Of a stretch of DNA of 13,021 nt, positions 7,792-13,021 are shown piece by piece. The DNA is from DATEOR01 sp035273885. Lineage in GTDB: Bacteria > Actinomycetota > Thermoleophilia > Gaiellales > Gaiellaceae. The stretch spans positions 1 to 13,021 of the forward strand of contig DATEOR010000030.1 of assembly GCA_035273885.1 (NCBI GenBank), read 5' to 3'. Both the position numbers and the translations under genes were made by a program. The notes under the pieces were generated by a model, which worked only from the letters and a program-made list of their open reading frames with translations, searched no databases and was not told where the DNA came from. Each line of letters opens with the position of its first letter. Position 1 is the first letter of the stretch.

Positions 7792-8511
7792 CTAGCGAGC
7801 CGGGTGATCGGCCAAGGCGGACTCGACCCACGCGGTTGCGGTCGCGAGCGCCTCTGCGTCCGCCGACTTGAGGACGACGGTCACCTCCGGCCCGTCGTCG
7901 AGGAAGCGCGGATAGCTGCCGACCGTGACCTCCGGGTGGAGGCGCGTCGCCTCTTCGAGGATCCCGACGATCTGCCCCTCTCCCGTTCGGTAGCGGCGGC
8001 GCCAGGTCTCGATCGGCCGGCCGGCGAACCGGTCCGCGACGGTCTCGAACATCGCCTCCATCTCGCTCGGGAGCCCCGGCAGGACGACGACGTTCTCGAC
8101 CACGAAGCCGGGCGCGCCTCCGAGCGGGTTCAGCAGAGGCTCCGCCCCGCGCGGTAGACAGGCCCAGCGGGCCGCGTACTCGCCGAGGCCGCGCGGCTCG
8201 AAGCGGGCGCGCAGGACGGCCGCGACCTCGGCGATCTCCTCGCACTCGCGCCCGAACGCCGCCGCGACGCCCTCGCGCGTGAGGTCGTCCGGGGTGCCGC
8301 CGAGACCTCCGGTGACGAAGACGTGGTCGACGCGCGGTGCCTCAACACGTAGGAACGCCGCGATCTCGTCGATGTCGTCGTGGATCGCCGCGATCAGCCG
8401 CACGTCGACGCCGAGCCCGGCGAGCCGGCGGGCGAGCCAGGAGGCGTTCGTGTTTTCGGTGTCGCCGGAGACGATCTCGTTTCCGACCGTGAGGATGTCG
8501 GCACGGGCCAC
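7792..8511 (-). CDS. CinA N-terminal (MoCF-like) domain protein
   Basis: Cytosolic protein of 239 residues matching the COG1058 part of CinA. The MoCF-type fold is clear from ADILTVGNEIVSGDTENTN (about 4-22) and VFVTGGLGGTPDDLTREG (about 64-81), which supplies the conserved phosphate-binding loop and the acidic DD pair. A second conserved stretch, VVLPGLPSEMEAMF, is near 145-158. In full CinA proteins this domain acts as an ADP-ribose pyrophosphatase beside a C-terminal PncC nicotinamide-nucleotide deamidase. Here the PncC domain is absent and the gene ends normally, so this is the single-domain form rather than a truncation. The start is GTG at 8511, nine bases after the S-component stop, without a strong ribosome binding site. 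The precise substrate is uncertain. Confidence 0.88.
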   Translation of the reverse strand: MARADILTVGNEIVSGDTENTNASWLARRLAGLGVDVRLIAAIHDDIDEIAAFLRVEAPRVDHVFVTGGLGGTPDDLTREGVAAAFGRECEEIAEVAAVLRARFEPRGLGEYAARWACLPRGAEPLLNPLGGAPGFVVENVVVLPGLPSEMEAMFETVADRFAGRPIETWRRRYRTGEGQIVGILEEATRLHPEVTVGSYPRFLDDGPEVTVVLKSADAEALATATAWVESALADHPAR

Positions 8512-8520
8512 GCCGAGAGT

Positions 8521-9195
8521 CTAGGCCCAGGCGATTTCGACCCGTGCGCGACGTTCGTAGCGCTCGAGCACGCGCCGGAGCTCGGGGCCTGCGGCGAGAA
8601 CCAGGATCACGTTCCCGACCGCATGTGCCATGTCGAACGGAAACCCGCGCGCCATCTGCAGGGTCAGCGCCGCCCACGTGTGCGGGAAGAACGCATACCA
8701 CTCCCAGACGTCCATGAAGGCGCTGAAGCCGAGCCCGAGGACGAAGCAGGTGCCGGCGAGGGCCCAGCGGCCGTGCAACGCCTTCGGCAGCAACCCCCCC
8801 ACGACTCCGCAGAGCCCCCAGGCAAGCATCTGCCAGGGAGTCCAGACGCCCTGCCCGAGGAAGAAGTTCGAGGCGAGCGCCGCGAGCGCACCGACGGCGA
8901 AACCGCGCCGCGGGCCGAGCGCGGTCCCGGCGACGACCGCGACCACGGTCACCGGCTGAACCCCCGGGACCGGCGCGAAGAGCACCCGTGCGGCCGCCGC
9001 CACGCCCGCGATCGTCGCGATGAGCGTGAGGTCCTTGGCGGACTCGGTCCCCCCTTCGAGCCAGCCGGCGCCCGCGATCAAAACGGCAATCCCGGCGAGC
9101 AGGACGGCAAGCCCGCCGCGATCCGGGTCGAGCGCGGCCCAGGCGCCCGCGCCGAGGGCGGCTACCGCGGCGAGAAGCGTGACCCTATGCGGCAA
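8521..9195 (-). CDS. ECF transporter substrate-binding S component, probable cobalamin/corrinoid type
   Basis: Integral membrane protein of 224 residues that would bind the vitamin and dock on the T and ATPase subunits. The S-component core starts at about SAKDLTLIATIAG (52-64) and includes LGPRRGFAVGALAALASNFFLGQGVWTPWQM (93-123), a small-residue helix and loop typical of ECF S proteins. About six helices lie in 55-205. Two further hydrophobic helices (about 5-22 and 28-46) precede this core. I chose the TTG start at 9195: AAGGAGG lies six bases upstream, the start overlaps the ATPase gene by 11 bases, and the preceding frame is hydrophilic antisense-like sequence with no start near a good site. 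Substrate is inferred from the cobalamin riboswitch heading the operon, not from binding residues; cobinamide or another corrinoid is equally possible. Confidence 0.85.
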   Translation of the reverse strand: MPHRVTLLAAVAALGAGAWAALDPDRGGLAVLLAGIAVLIAGAGWLEGGTESAKDLTLIATIAGVAAAARVLFAPVPGVQPVTVVAVVAGTALGPRRGFAVGALAALASNFFLGQGVWTPWQMLAWGLCGVVGGLLPKALHGRWALAGTCFVLGLGFSAFMDVWEWYAFFPHTWAALTLQMARGFPFDMAHAVGNVILVLAAGPELRRVLERYERRARVEIAWA

Positions 9196-10528
9196 GGAGC
9201 GCCTCCTTCTGGAGCGAGACGCGCCGGTCGACCGGGAACGTGCGGTCGTGCGTGGCCACGAGAACGCCTCGCCCTGCTGCCGCGTACTCGCCGAGCCAGG
9301 CTGCGATCTCCGCTTTGCGGTCCGGGTCGATCCCGCGTGTCGGCTCGTCGAGGACGAGGAGATCGGGCTCCGCAACGGCAACCGCGGCGAGCCCGAGCCG
9401 CTCGCGCTCGCCGCTCGAGAGGTCGCGAGGATGGCGGTCGGCCGCCCAGGCGAGCCCGACGCGGTCCAGCGCCATGAGCGCCCGGCTCCGGTCTCCTCCG
9501 GCTCCCAGGGCTACCTCGTCGAGGACGCGGTCGCGCACGAGATAGCGGCCGGGGTCCTGGCTGAGGTAGCCGGCGCGGCCGTCGCGCCACACCGTGCCAG
9601 CGTCAGGCTCGAAGAGACCGGCCGCCACCTTGGCCAGCGTCGTCTTGCCGGACCCGTTCGGCCCTTCGAGCGCGACCACCTCGCCGCGCCGGATCTGTAA
9701 AGACGCGCCGCCCAGGACCTCCTGGCCGCTGCGATAGGCGAACCTGACGCCGTCGAGGCGGCAGACGGTCTCGCCGGCCGAAGCGCCGCCCGGCGACTCC
9801 GCCTGCGGCGGCAGGTAGCGGGCCCGGTGCTCCGCGAGCCATGCAAGGCCGTCGTCCCGCACGGCGTCGGCCAGGATCCGGCCTCCCTCCAGGAAGAGCA
9901 CCCGATCGGCCAGCGCAAGCGCCCGCCCGGTGCGCTGTTCGGAGAGAACGGTTGTCGCGCCGAGCTCGCCGACGAGCGCGAGGAAGCGCTCCGCGGCCTC
10001 GGGATCAAGCTGGGAGGTCGGCTCGTCGAGGAGCAGCAGCTTCGGGCGAAGCGCAAGCGCGGAGGCGAGGCAGACGCGCTGGAGCTCTCCGCCGGAGAGC
10101 TCGGCGGTGCGCCGCTCGGCGAGGTGCAGCGCGCCGACCGCTTCGAGCGCCTCGTCGGTGCGCGGCCAGATCTCGGCCGACGCCACGCCGAGGTTCTCGA
10201 GCCCGAACGCCACCTCGTTTCGGACGAGCGCCATCACGACCTGGTCCTCCGGATCCTGGAAGACGGCGGCGGTCGTCCCGGCGAGCACAGCCGGCCGGGA
10301 GCGCCGGGTGTCCACGCCGGCTACGAGCACGCTGCCGGCGAAGCGCCCTCCGTGGAAATGAGGGACGAGCCCGGAAAGCGCACGGAGGAGCGTTGACTTG
10401 CCCGAGCCCGATGGGCCGAGGAGCGCGACGACCTCGCCCGGCTCGAGCTGGAGCGAGACGTTTTCCAGAGCAGGCTGCGCCGCTCCGGGATAGCTGAACT
10501 CGAGGCCGGTGACGTCGACTAGAGCCAC
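9185..10528 (-). CDS. ECF transporter ATPase, two ABC domains fused (A1-A2)
   Basis: Cytosolic energising subunit of 447 residues containing both ATPase halves. NBD1: Walker A GPSGSGKST (38-46), Q91, signature LSGGELQ (144-150), Walker B with D168/E169. NBD2: Walker A GPNGSGKTT (289-297), Q324, signature LSSGERER (370-377), Walker B with D394/E395 and switch His427 (VATHD). NBD1 lacks the switch histidine: the place is filled by Gln198 in LSEQR, where related ECF ATPases read EHR. The composite ATP sites are therefore probably unequal. The gene starts with GTG at 10528, overlaps the EcfT stop by 10 bases, and its 3' end carries the ribosome binding site for the S component. A single fused ATPase beside dedicated T and S genes fits a group I ECF transporter. 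Confidence 0.95.
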   Translation of the reverse strand: MALVDVTGLEFSYPGAAQPALENVSLQLEPGEVVALLGPSGSGKSTLLRALSGLVPHFHGGRFAGSVLVAGVDTRRSRPAVLAGTTAAVFQDPEDQVVMALVRNEVAFGLENLGVASAEIWPRTDEALEAVGALHLAERRTAELSGGELQRVCLASALALRPKLLLLDEPTSQLDPEAAERFLALVGELGATTVLSEQRTGRALALADRVLFLEGGRILADAVRDDGLAWLAEHRARYLPPQAESPGGASAGETVCRLDGVRFAYRSGQEVLGGASLQIRRGEVVALEGPNGSGKTTLAKVAAGLFEPDAGTVWRDGRAGYLSQDPGRYLVRDRVLDEVALGAGGDRSRALMALDRVGLAWAADRHPRDLSSGERERLGLAAVAVAEPDLLVLDEPTRGIDPDRKAEIAAWLGEYAAAGRGVLVATHDRTFPVDRRVSLQKEALLAA

Positions 10529-11247
10529 AGCACCGCCGCGGCGACGAGGGCGGCCCCGGCCGCGAGCGCCGCGTAATCGGCGAACGTCCAGTCGGGGCTC
10601 GGCGCCCGCGACGGAGCGCCGCTTCCGAATCCTCGGGCTTCCATCGCTTCGGCGAGGTTCGCGGCGCGCTCCAAGGATCCCGCGACCAGGGGCGACAGGA
10701 GACGGGCGTGGCCGCGGACGCCTGCGATCTCCACCCCTCGCCCCCGCACCGCCTCGGCGAGCCCGGCAGCGTCGCGCTCGAGGGTCGGGACGAGGCGTGT
10801 CGCCAGCGCGACGGCGAGCGCCGAGCGCCGCGCGAAGGAGGCGCTCGCCACGAGCCGGTCATGGTCGAGAAGGAGGGCGTAGGCGGAGAACGCGAGCCCG
10901 ACCGCGGCGAGTCGGAGGGCCGAAACCGCCGCGAGCCCGATCTCCTCCCACGTCACGTCGAGCTGGCCGAGCACCGGGACAATCGGCCCTTCCCAGATGA
11001 CATCGATCCCGGTCGACTGGAGGAAGGGCCAGACGAGGAAGACCCCGATCGCCGCCGTGCCCGTGCCGAAGAGGTAGGGCCGGAGCCTCGTCTGCGCCTG
11101 CAGGCAGAGGACGAGCAGCGCCGCCGTCAAGAGGGCCAGCGGCAGCGCGCGGTCCATCAGCAGCGCCGCCACCGCGGCGGCCGCGAGCAGGGCCGCCGCA
11201 GGAACGGGCGAGAGCCTTACTGCGCGTCGGGCGGTACCGAAGCGCAC
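10519..11247 (-). CDS. ECF transporter transmembrane component EcfT (CbiQ family)
   Basis: Membrane coupling subunit of 242 residues that links ATP hydrolysis to movement of the S component. Hydrophobic helices lie near 15-30, 35-50, 62-78, 103-127 and 223-242. The two cytoplasmic coupling motifs are visible: AVRGRG (166-171) and AMEARGFG (201-208); their arginines dock into the ATPase. The start is uncertain. I favour GTG at 11247, which has GGAAG five bases upstream and overlaps the lipoprotein gene by 31 bases; GTG at 11277 or 11274 is also in frame and would add about ten residues. The overlaps on both sides indicate translational coupling within the operon. The protein is similar in form to the T subunits of cobalt and vitamin ECF systems, and its sequence alone does not reveal substrate. 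Confidence 0.9.
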   Translation of the reverse strand: MRFGTARRAVRLSPVPAAALLAAAAVAALLMDRALPLALLTAALLVLCLQAQTRLRPYLFGTGTAAIGVFLVWPFLQSTGIDVIWEGPIVPVLGQLDVTWEEIGLAAVSALRLAAVGLAFSAYALLLDHDRLVASASFARRSALAVALATRLVPTLERDAAGLAEAVRGRGVEIAGVRGHARLLSPLVAGSLERAANLAEAMEARGFGSGAPSRAPSPDWTFADYAALAAGAALVAAAVLWL

Positions 11248-11624
11248 TCTTTCTTCCAATTGTGGAGATCCCACCACTCGACGTCACCGGCGGCTAGCTT
11301 CACCTCGGCGGCGCCCTTCTCAGCGAGCTTGCCGTTCACGTAGTAGAGCCAGAAGAGGTTCTTGCCCTCGTCCTGCTCAACGCCCTCGATAGCGGTGACG
11401 AGGCCGGAGTCGGACTCGACGTCGGCAACCCGGTCGAGAGCCCGCATGGCGTTCTGCCCGGCGTCGACAGGCGTCTTGGCCGTCACGACGGTGGCGCCGC
11501 AATCGGTGGTCACCAGAACCGCGGCTTGAGGCGCCGCCTGCGTGGTGGGCGACGAGCTCGAGTTCCCGCCGCACGCGGCGAGCGCGCAGACTAACAGCAC
11601 TGTTGCAAAGGATCGACGAAACAC
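11217..11624 (-). CDS. DUF4430 (transcobalamin C-terminal-like) lipoprotein
   Basis: Predicted surface lipoprotein of 135 residues. The signal peptide ends in the lipobox LAAC with lipidated Cys18, followed by a Ser/Thr/Ala-rich linker (19-33). The DUF4430 domain occupies about 35-127, recognised by FWLYYVNGKL (91-100), KGAAEVKLAAGD (103-114) and VEWWDLHNW (115-123). Cys42 and Cys127 bracket the domain and could form a disulfide. DUF4430 is related to the small C-terminal domain of transcobalamin and intrinsic factor, which covers bound B12. With the cobalamin riboswitch directly upstream and ECF genes downstream, a B12-capturing role is a strong inference. The GTG start at 11624 has AGGAGG four bases upstream; longer frames run into the riboswitch. 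The first gene of the operon. Confidence 0.9.
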   Translation of the reverse strand: MFRRSFATVLLVCALAACGGNSSSSPTTQAAPQAAVLVTTDCGATVVTAKTPVDAGQNAMRALDRVADVESDSGLVTAIEGVEQDEGKNLFWLYYVNGKLAEKGAAEVKLAAGDVEWWDLHNWKKECASVPPDAQ

Positions 11625-11628
11625 GTTT

Positions 11629-11651
11629 CCTCCTTCCGCGAGGGGAACGGA
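11629..11651 (-). promoter_or_regulatory. Expression-platform hairpin (L13-like) abutting the ribosome binding site
   Basis: In the leader RNA, UCCG (11651-11648), loop UUCCCCUCG (11647-11639) and CGGA (11638-11635) form a small hairpin. Its end touches the AGGAGG ribosome binding site (11634-11629) of the lipoprotein gene. The loop contains UCCCCU, an exact complement of AGGGGA in the riboswitch L5 (11748-11743), with a further U-G pair possible. This matches the known L5-L13 kissing interaction, by which ligand binding occludes translation start in this riboswitch class. There is no U-tract, so control at translation rather than termination is expected. Confidence 0.65.
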
Positions 11652-11655
11652 TCTG

Positions 11656-11801
11656 AAGGCGGACGGCAGGTCTTCTGACTCGGGGCTCCCTCTCGCGCCG
11701 CCTTCCCGGCTCGCGGCCAGTGGCATTCGGACGGAGAGCGTCTCCCCTTACAGCGGCGGGACCGTGCCGGACTTGCACCGGCTTCCCTTTCCGCTCGCCT
11801 T
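11656..11801 (-). promoter_or_regulatory. Cobalamin (B12) riboswitch aptamer
   Basis: Leader RNA element that binds a cobalamin and represses the downstream gene. Conserved core segments in order: GGGAAGCCGGTGCAAGTCCG starting near 11787, then GGTCCCGCCGCTGTAA, then ATGCCACTGG (near 11725-11716), CGGGAAGGC, and the B12 box AGTCAGAAGACCTGCC ending near 11667. The ends close in a P1 stem: 11801-11791 pairs with 11666-11656 over 11 positions with one G-U and one A-C. P3 (GCCGG/CCGGC) and P6 (GCC/GGC around CTGG/CCGG) are also visible. It starts 18 bases after the MshEN gene stop and ends 31 bases before the GTG of the DUF4430 lipoprotein. Matches the cobalamin class (RF00174 type). Confidence 0.95.
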
Positions 11802-11819
11802 ATGTGTGGCGGGAGGCTA

Positions 11820-12287
11820 TCAGGCGGCCGTGTAGGGCTCGCCGAAGGCTTCGCGGAGGGCCGCCTCCACCTCGGTGCGCGTGGCGACGACGAAGCGGAC
11901 CGGGCGTTCGACCTCTTCGAGGACGGCGTCGAGAACGGCGTCGTCGGAAGGGTCGGCGATGACGACGCAGACCGCGGTTCCCTCGAGCTTGTACGGAAGC
12001 GCCAGGTAGCGGCGGGCCGACGACTCCGAGAGCAGGTCGACGGCCTCGTCCTCGAGGTCGTGCTTGCCCAGGTCGACGAACTCGAGGCCTTCCTGCTGGG
12101 CGACGATCTGGGCAAGCTCGCGCTCGTCCACGAGCTCGTCCTCCACGAGCACCTCGCCGAGCCGGCGGCGGCTCGCCCGGGCCGACGCGAGCGCAGCATC
12201 GAGCTGCACCGATGAAAGGAGCCCTGCGCGAACGATCAATTCGCCGAGCGGGAGGTCCCGCTCCTGGTTTCCAGCCGCAAATGCCAT
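11820..12287 (-). CDS. Standalone MshEN (GspE/PilB N-terminal) domain protein
   Basis: Cytosolic protein of 155 residues equivalent to the N-terminal domain of type II secretion / type IV pilus ATPases (T2SSE_N, MshEN), without an ATPase domain. Two tandem 24-residue motifs are visible, 13-36 and 42-65, separated by five residues, as in c-di-GMP-binding MshEN domains. The second keeps RLG (42-44) and a final Gln65; the first has Pro13 in place of Arg and Ala36 in place of Gln, so ligand binding may be weakened or lost. The second subdomain continues with ARRYLALPYKLEG, VCVVIADPSDD and FVVATRTEVEAAL. I chose the ATG at 12287, which has GGAG six bases upstream; an ATG at 12383 would run across the divergent VanZ-like promoter region. 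The partner ATPase or regulated process is not in the window. Confidence 0.88.
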   Translation of the reverse strand: MAFAAGNQERDLPLGELIVRAGLLSSVQLDAALASARASRRRLGEVLVEDELVDERELAQIVAQQEGLEFVDLGKHDLEDEAVDLLSESSARRYLALPYKLEGTAVCVVIADPSDDAVLDAVLEEVERPVRFVVATRTEVEAALREAFGEPYTAA

Positions 12288-12373
12288 TTGACGCTCCGTG
12301 GAAGAAACTGCCAGATGAATCGGCTGGAACGCCTCTTCGGGCCATCCCCCCGTCGGGGCACTACGCTCTTGGG

Positions 12374-12712
12374 GTGACCGCAACCCGCATCAGCCCTTGG
12401 ATCCCGGTCGTACTCTGGGCGGCCGTCATCTTCACGCTCTCGTCCGTGCCGGACCTGGGCACGGGCCTCGGCACCTGGGACACGGTGCTGCGGAAGATCG
12501 CGCACACGGCCGAGTACGCACTGCTCGGCGCGCTGCTGTACCGCGCCGTCCGCAGCGCGCCTGTGGCGCTCCTCCTCGCTTCGGCGTACGCGGTCACGGA
12601 CGAGTTTCACCAAACCTTCGTCTCGGGCCGGCACGGCTCGCCCGTCGACTGGCTCATCGACACGGCCGGCGCCGCCGTCGGCGTCGCGATCGCGGTCCGC
12701 GTATGGCGCTGA
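12374..12712 (+). CDS. VanZ-like family membrane protein
   Basis: Small integral membrane protein of 112 residues, normal for standalone VanZ-like proteins. Hydrophobic segments lie near 9-25, 47-57, 60-74 and 95-109. The family's polar signature is intact: H44 and E47 in KIAHTAEYALLG, DEFHQ (76-80), the arginine of FVSGRHGS (R86), and DW (92-93) before a glycine-rich last helix. VanZ confers low-level teicoplanin resistance in enterococci, but most homologues have no known role, so resistance should not be assumed. I chose the GTG at 12374 because the membrane segment follows at once; an in-frame ATG at 12212 would overlap the divergent MshEN gene. No strong ribosome binding site is visible. 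Its stop overlaps the HAD gene start by 10 bases, indicating coupled translation. Confidence 0.85.
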   Translation: MTATRISPWIPVVLWAAVIFTLSSVPDLGTGLGTWDTVLRKIAHTAEYALLGALLYRAVRSAPVALLLASAYAVTDEFHQTFVSGRHGSPVDWLIDTAGAAVGVAIAVRVWR

Positions 12713-13021
12713 GCCCCGTCGCCATCGACCTCGACGGCGCGCTCGGCGACACGCGCCCGCTCTGGGACGACTTCCTCGTCGACGCGGCCCGGCGCTATGC
12801 GTCGATCGCCCCGTTGGATCCTGCCGCGCTTCCCGAGGACCGCGGCGCCGCCGCCGGGGAGCTCGACCGCTGGGCCGAGCAGGGCGTCGGGGATTGGCGC
12901 GGCGCGCTCGAACGCTTTGCGGAGGACAGGGCGCCCGTCCACTTTCGGCCGAACGCCGATGCCGCGTCCGCCCTGCGCGCGCTGGCCGCGGCGGGCCGGC
13001 GGCTCGGGGTCTACACCGACG
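12703..13021 (+). CDS. HAD-superfamily hydrolase, N-terminal part (3' end outside window)
   Basis: Only the first 106 residues are visible. The start MALSPVAIDLDGALGDTRPLW carries HAD motif I (DxDGxLxDT) with the nucleophile Asp9 and Asp11. A helical cap region follows, and motif II would begin at GVYTD (102-106) right at the edge, with Thr105. Motifs III and IV, the Lys and acidic pair, lie outside, so activity and exact class cannot be judged. The spacing from motif I to II (about 95 residues) indicates a subfamily I cap, as in phosphoglycolate-type phosphatases. ATG at 12703 is within the end of the VanZ-like gene, out of frame, giving a 10-base overlap. A phosphatase acting on a small phosphorylated metabolite is likely by family; the substrate is unknown. 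Confidence 0.83.
   Translation, partial: MALSPVAIDLDGALGDTRPLWDDFLVDAARRYASIAPLDPAALPEDRGAAAGELDRWAEQGVGDWRGALERFAEDRAPVHFRPNADAASALRALAAAGRRLGVYTD

Noticed and set aside
5758..8157. 799-codon open frame on the plus strand
   Set aside because: Complete antisense shadow of the helicase and CinA-like genes, which carry clear motifs.
5633..8245. Upstream in-frame extension of the acetyltransferase frame to give a 1267-residue protein
   Set aside because: The extra sequence overlaps the helicase in another frame and is low-complexity Arg/Gly-rich; the GNAT domain starts cleanly at the ATG at 5632.
9196..9381. Upstream extension of the S component to an ATG at 9381
   Set aside because: The added residues are Ser/Arg-rich and overlap the ATPase domain; the TTG at 9195 has a near-perfect ribosome binding site.
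11625..11726. Upstream extension of the DUF4430 protein to an ATG at 11726
   Set aside because: It would translate the riboswitch core; the GTG at 11624 has AGGAGG upstream and opens directly onto a lipoprotein signal peptide.
12348..12358. CCCCGTCGGGG hairpin upstream of the VanZ-like gene
   Set aside because: Only a 4-bp stem with a 3-base loop, no T tract; likely chance in GC-rich DNA.
12288..12373. Promoter in the 86-base divergent gap between MshEN and VanZ-like genes
   Set aside because: A TTGACG at 12288-12293 is present, but no acceptable -10 lies 16-18 bases downstream, so I do not call it.
1..13021. tRNA/rRNA genes, CRISPR arrays, insertion sequences, attachment sites
   Set aside because: No tRNA-like cloverleaf, repeat-spacer pattern, transposase or integrase motifs, or long terminal inverted repeats were seen.

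Overview
The window is very GC-rich with codon bias strongly toward G/C in the third position. It has short or overlapping gene junctions, several GTG/TTG starts and no mobile elements. The gene set (OmpR-type two-component system, Eis-like acetyltransferase, PcrA-type helicase with a C-terminal Tudor-like tail, M23 peptidase) suggests a high-GC actinobacterial lineage. Thermoleophilia (Gaiellales/Solirubrobacterales) is my guess from overall style, not proven. The window looks chromosomal.

Layout. (1) 1-1703, minus: an OmpR-type response regulator followed by its sensor histidine kinase, which runs off the left edge. A secreted PepSY protein is transcribed divergently at 1820-2158. Four copies of ATGAGA lie in the region between them. 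(2) 2163-3140, minus: an aldo/keto reductase. Divergent from it, 3158-3910, is a double-domain VOC (glyoxalase-like) protein. (3) 3907-11624, minus: eight tightly packed or overlapping genes. In transcription order they are a DUF4430 lipoprotein, EcfT, a fused double ABC ATPase, an ECF S component, a CinA-type domain protein, a UvrD/PcrA helicase, an Eis-like GNAT acetyltransferase and an M23 peptidase. A cobalamin riboswitch (11656-11801) heads this series. (4) 11820-12287, minus: a standalone MshEN domain protein that ends 18 bases before the riboswitch. (5) 12374-13021, plus: a small VanZ-like membrane protein overlapping the start of a HAD-type hydrolase that runs off the right edge.

The most notable system is the riboswitch-led transporter: DUF4430 lipoprotein, then T, AA and S components. 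The aptamer carries the B12 box and conserved core, closes with an 11-position P1 stem, and its L5 loop can kiss a small hairpin that abuts the lipoprotein's ribosome binding site. DUF4430 is related to the C-terminal domain of animal transcobalamin. The unit therefore reads as a high-affinity uptake system for cobalamin or a corrinoid precursor, with the lipoprotein as a likely capture factor. The ATPase half-sites are unequal (His replaced by Gln in the first H-loop) and the S component has two extra N-terminal membrane helices. The downstream helicase, CinA, acetyltransferase and peptidase genes have no obvious link to B12 and may simply share the transcript.
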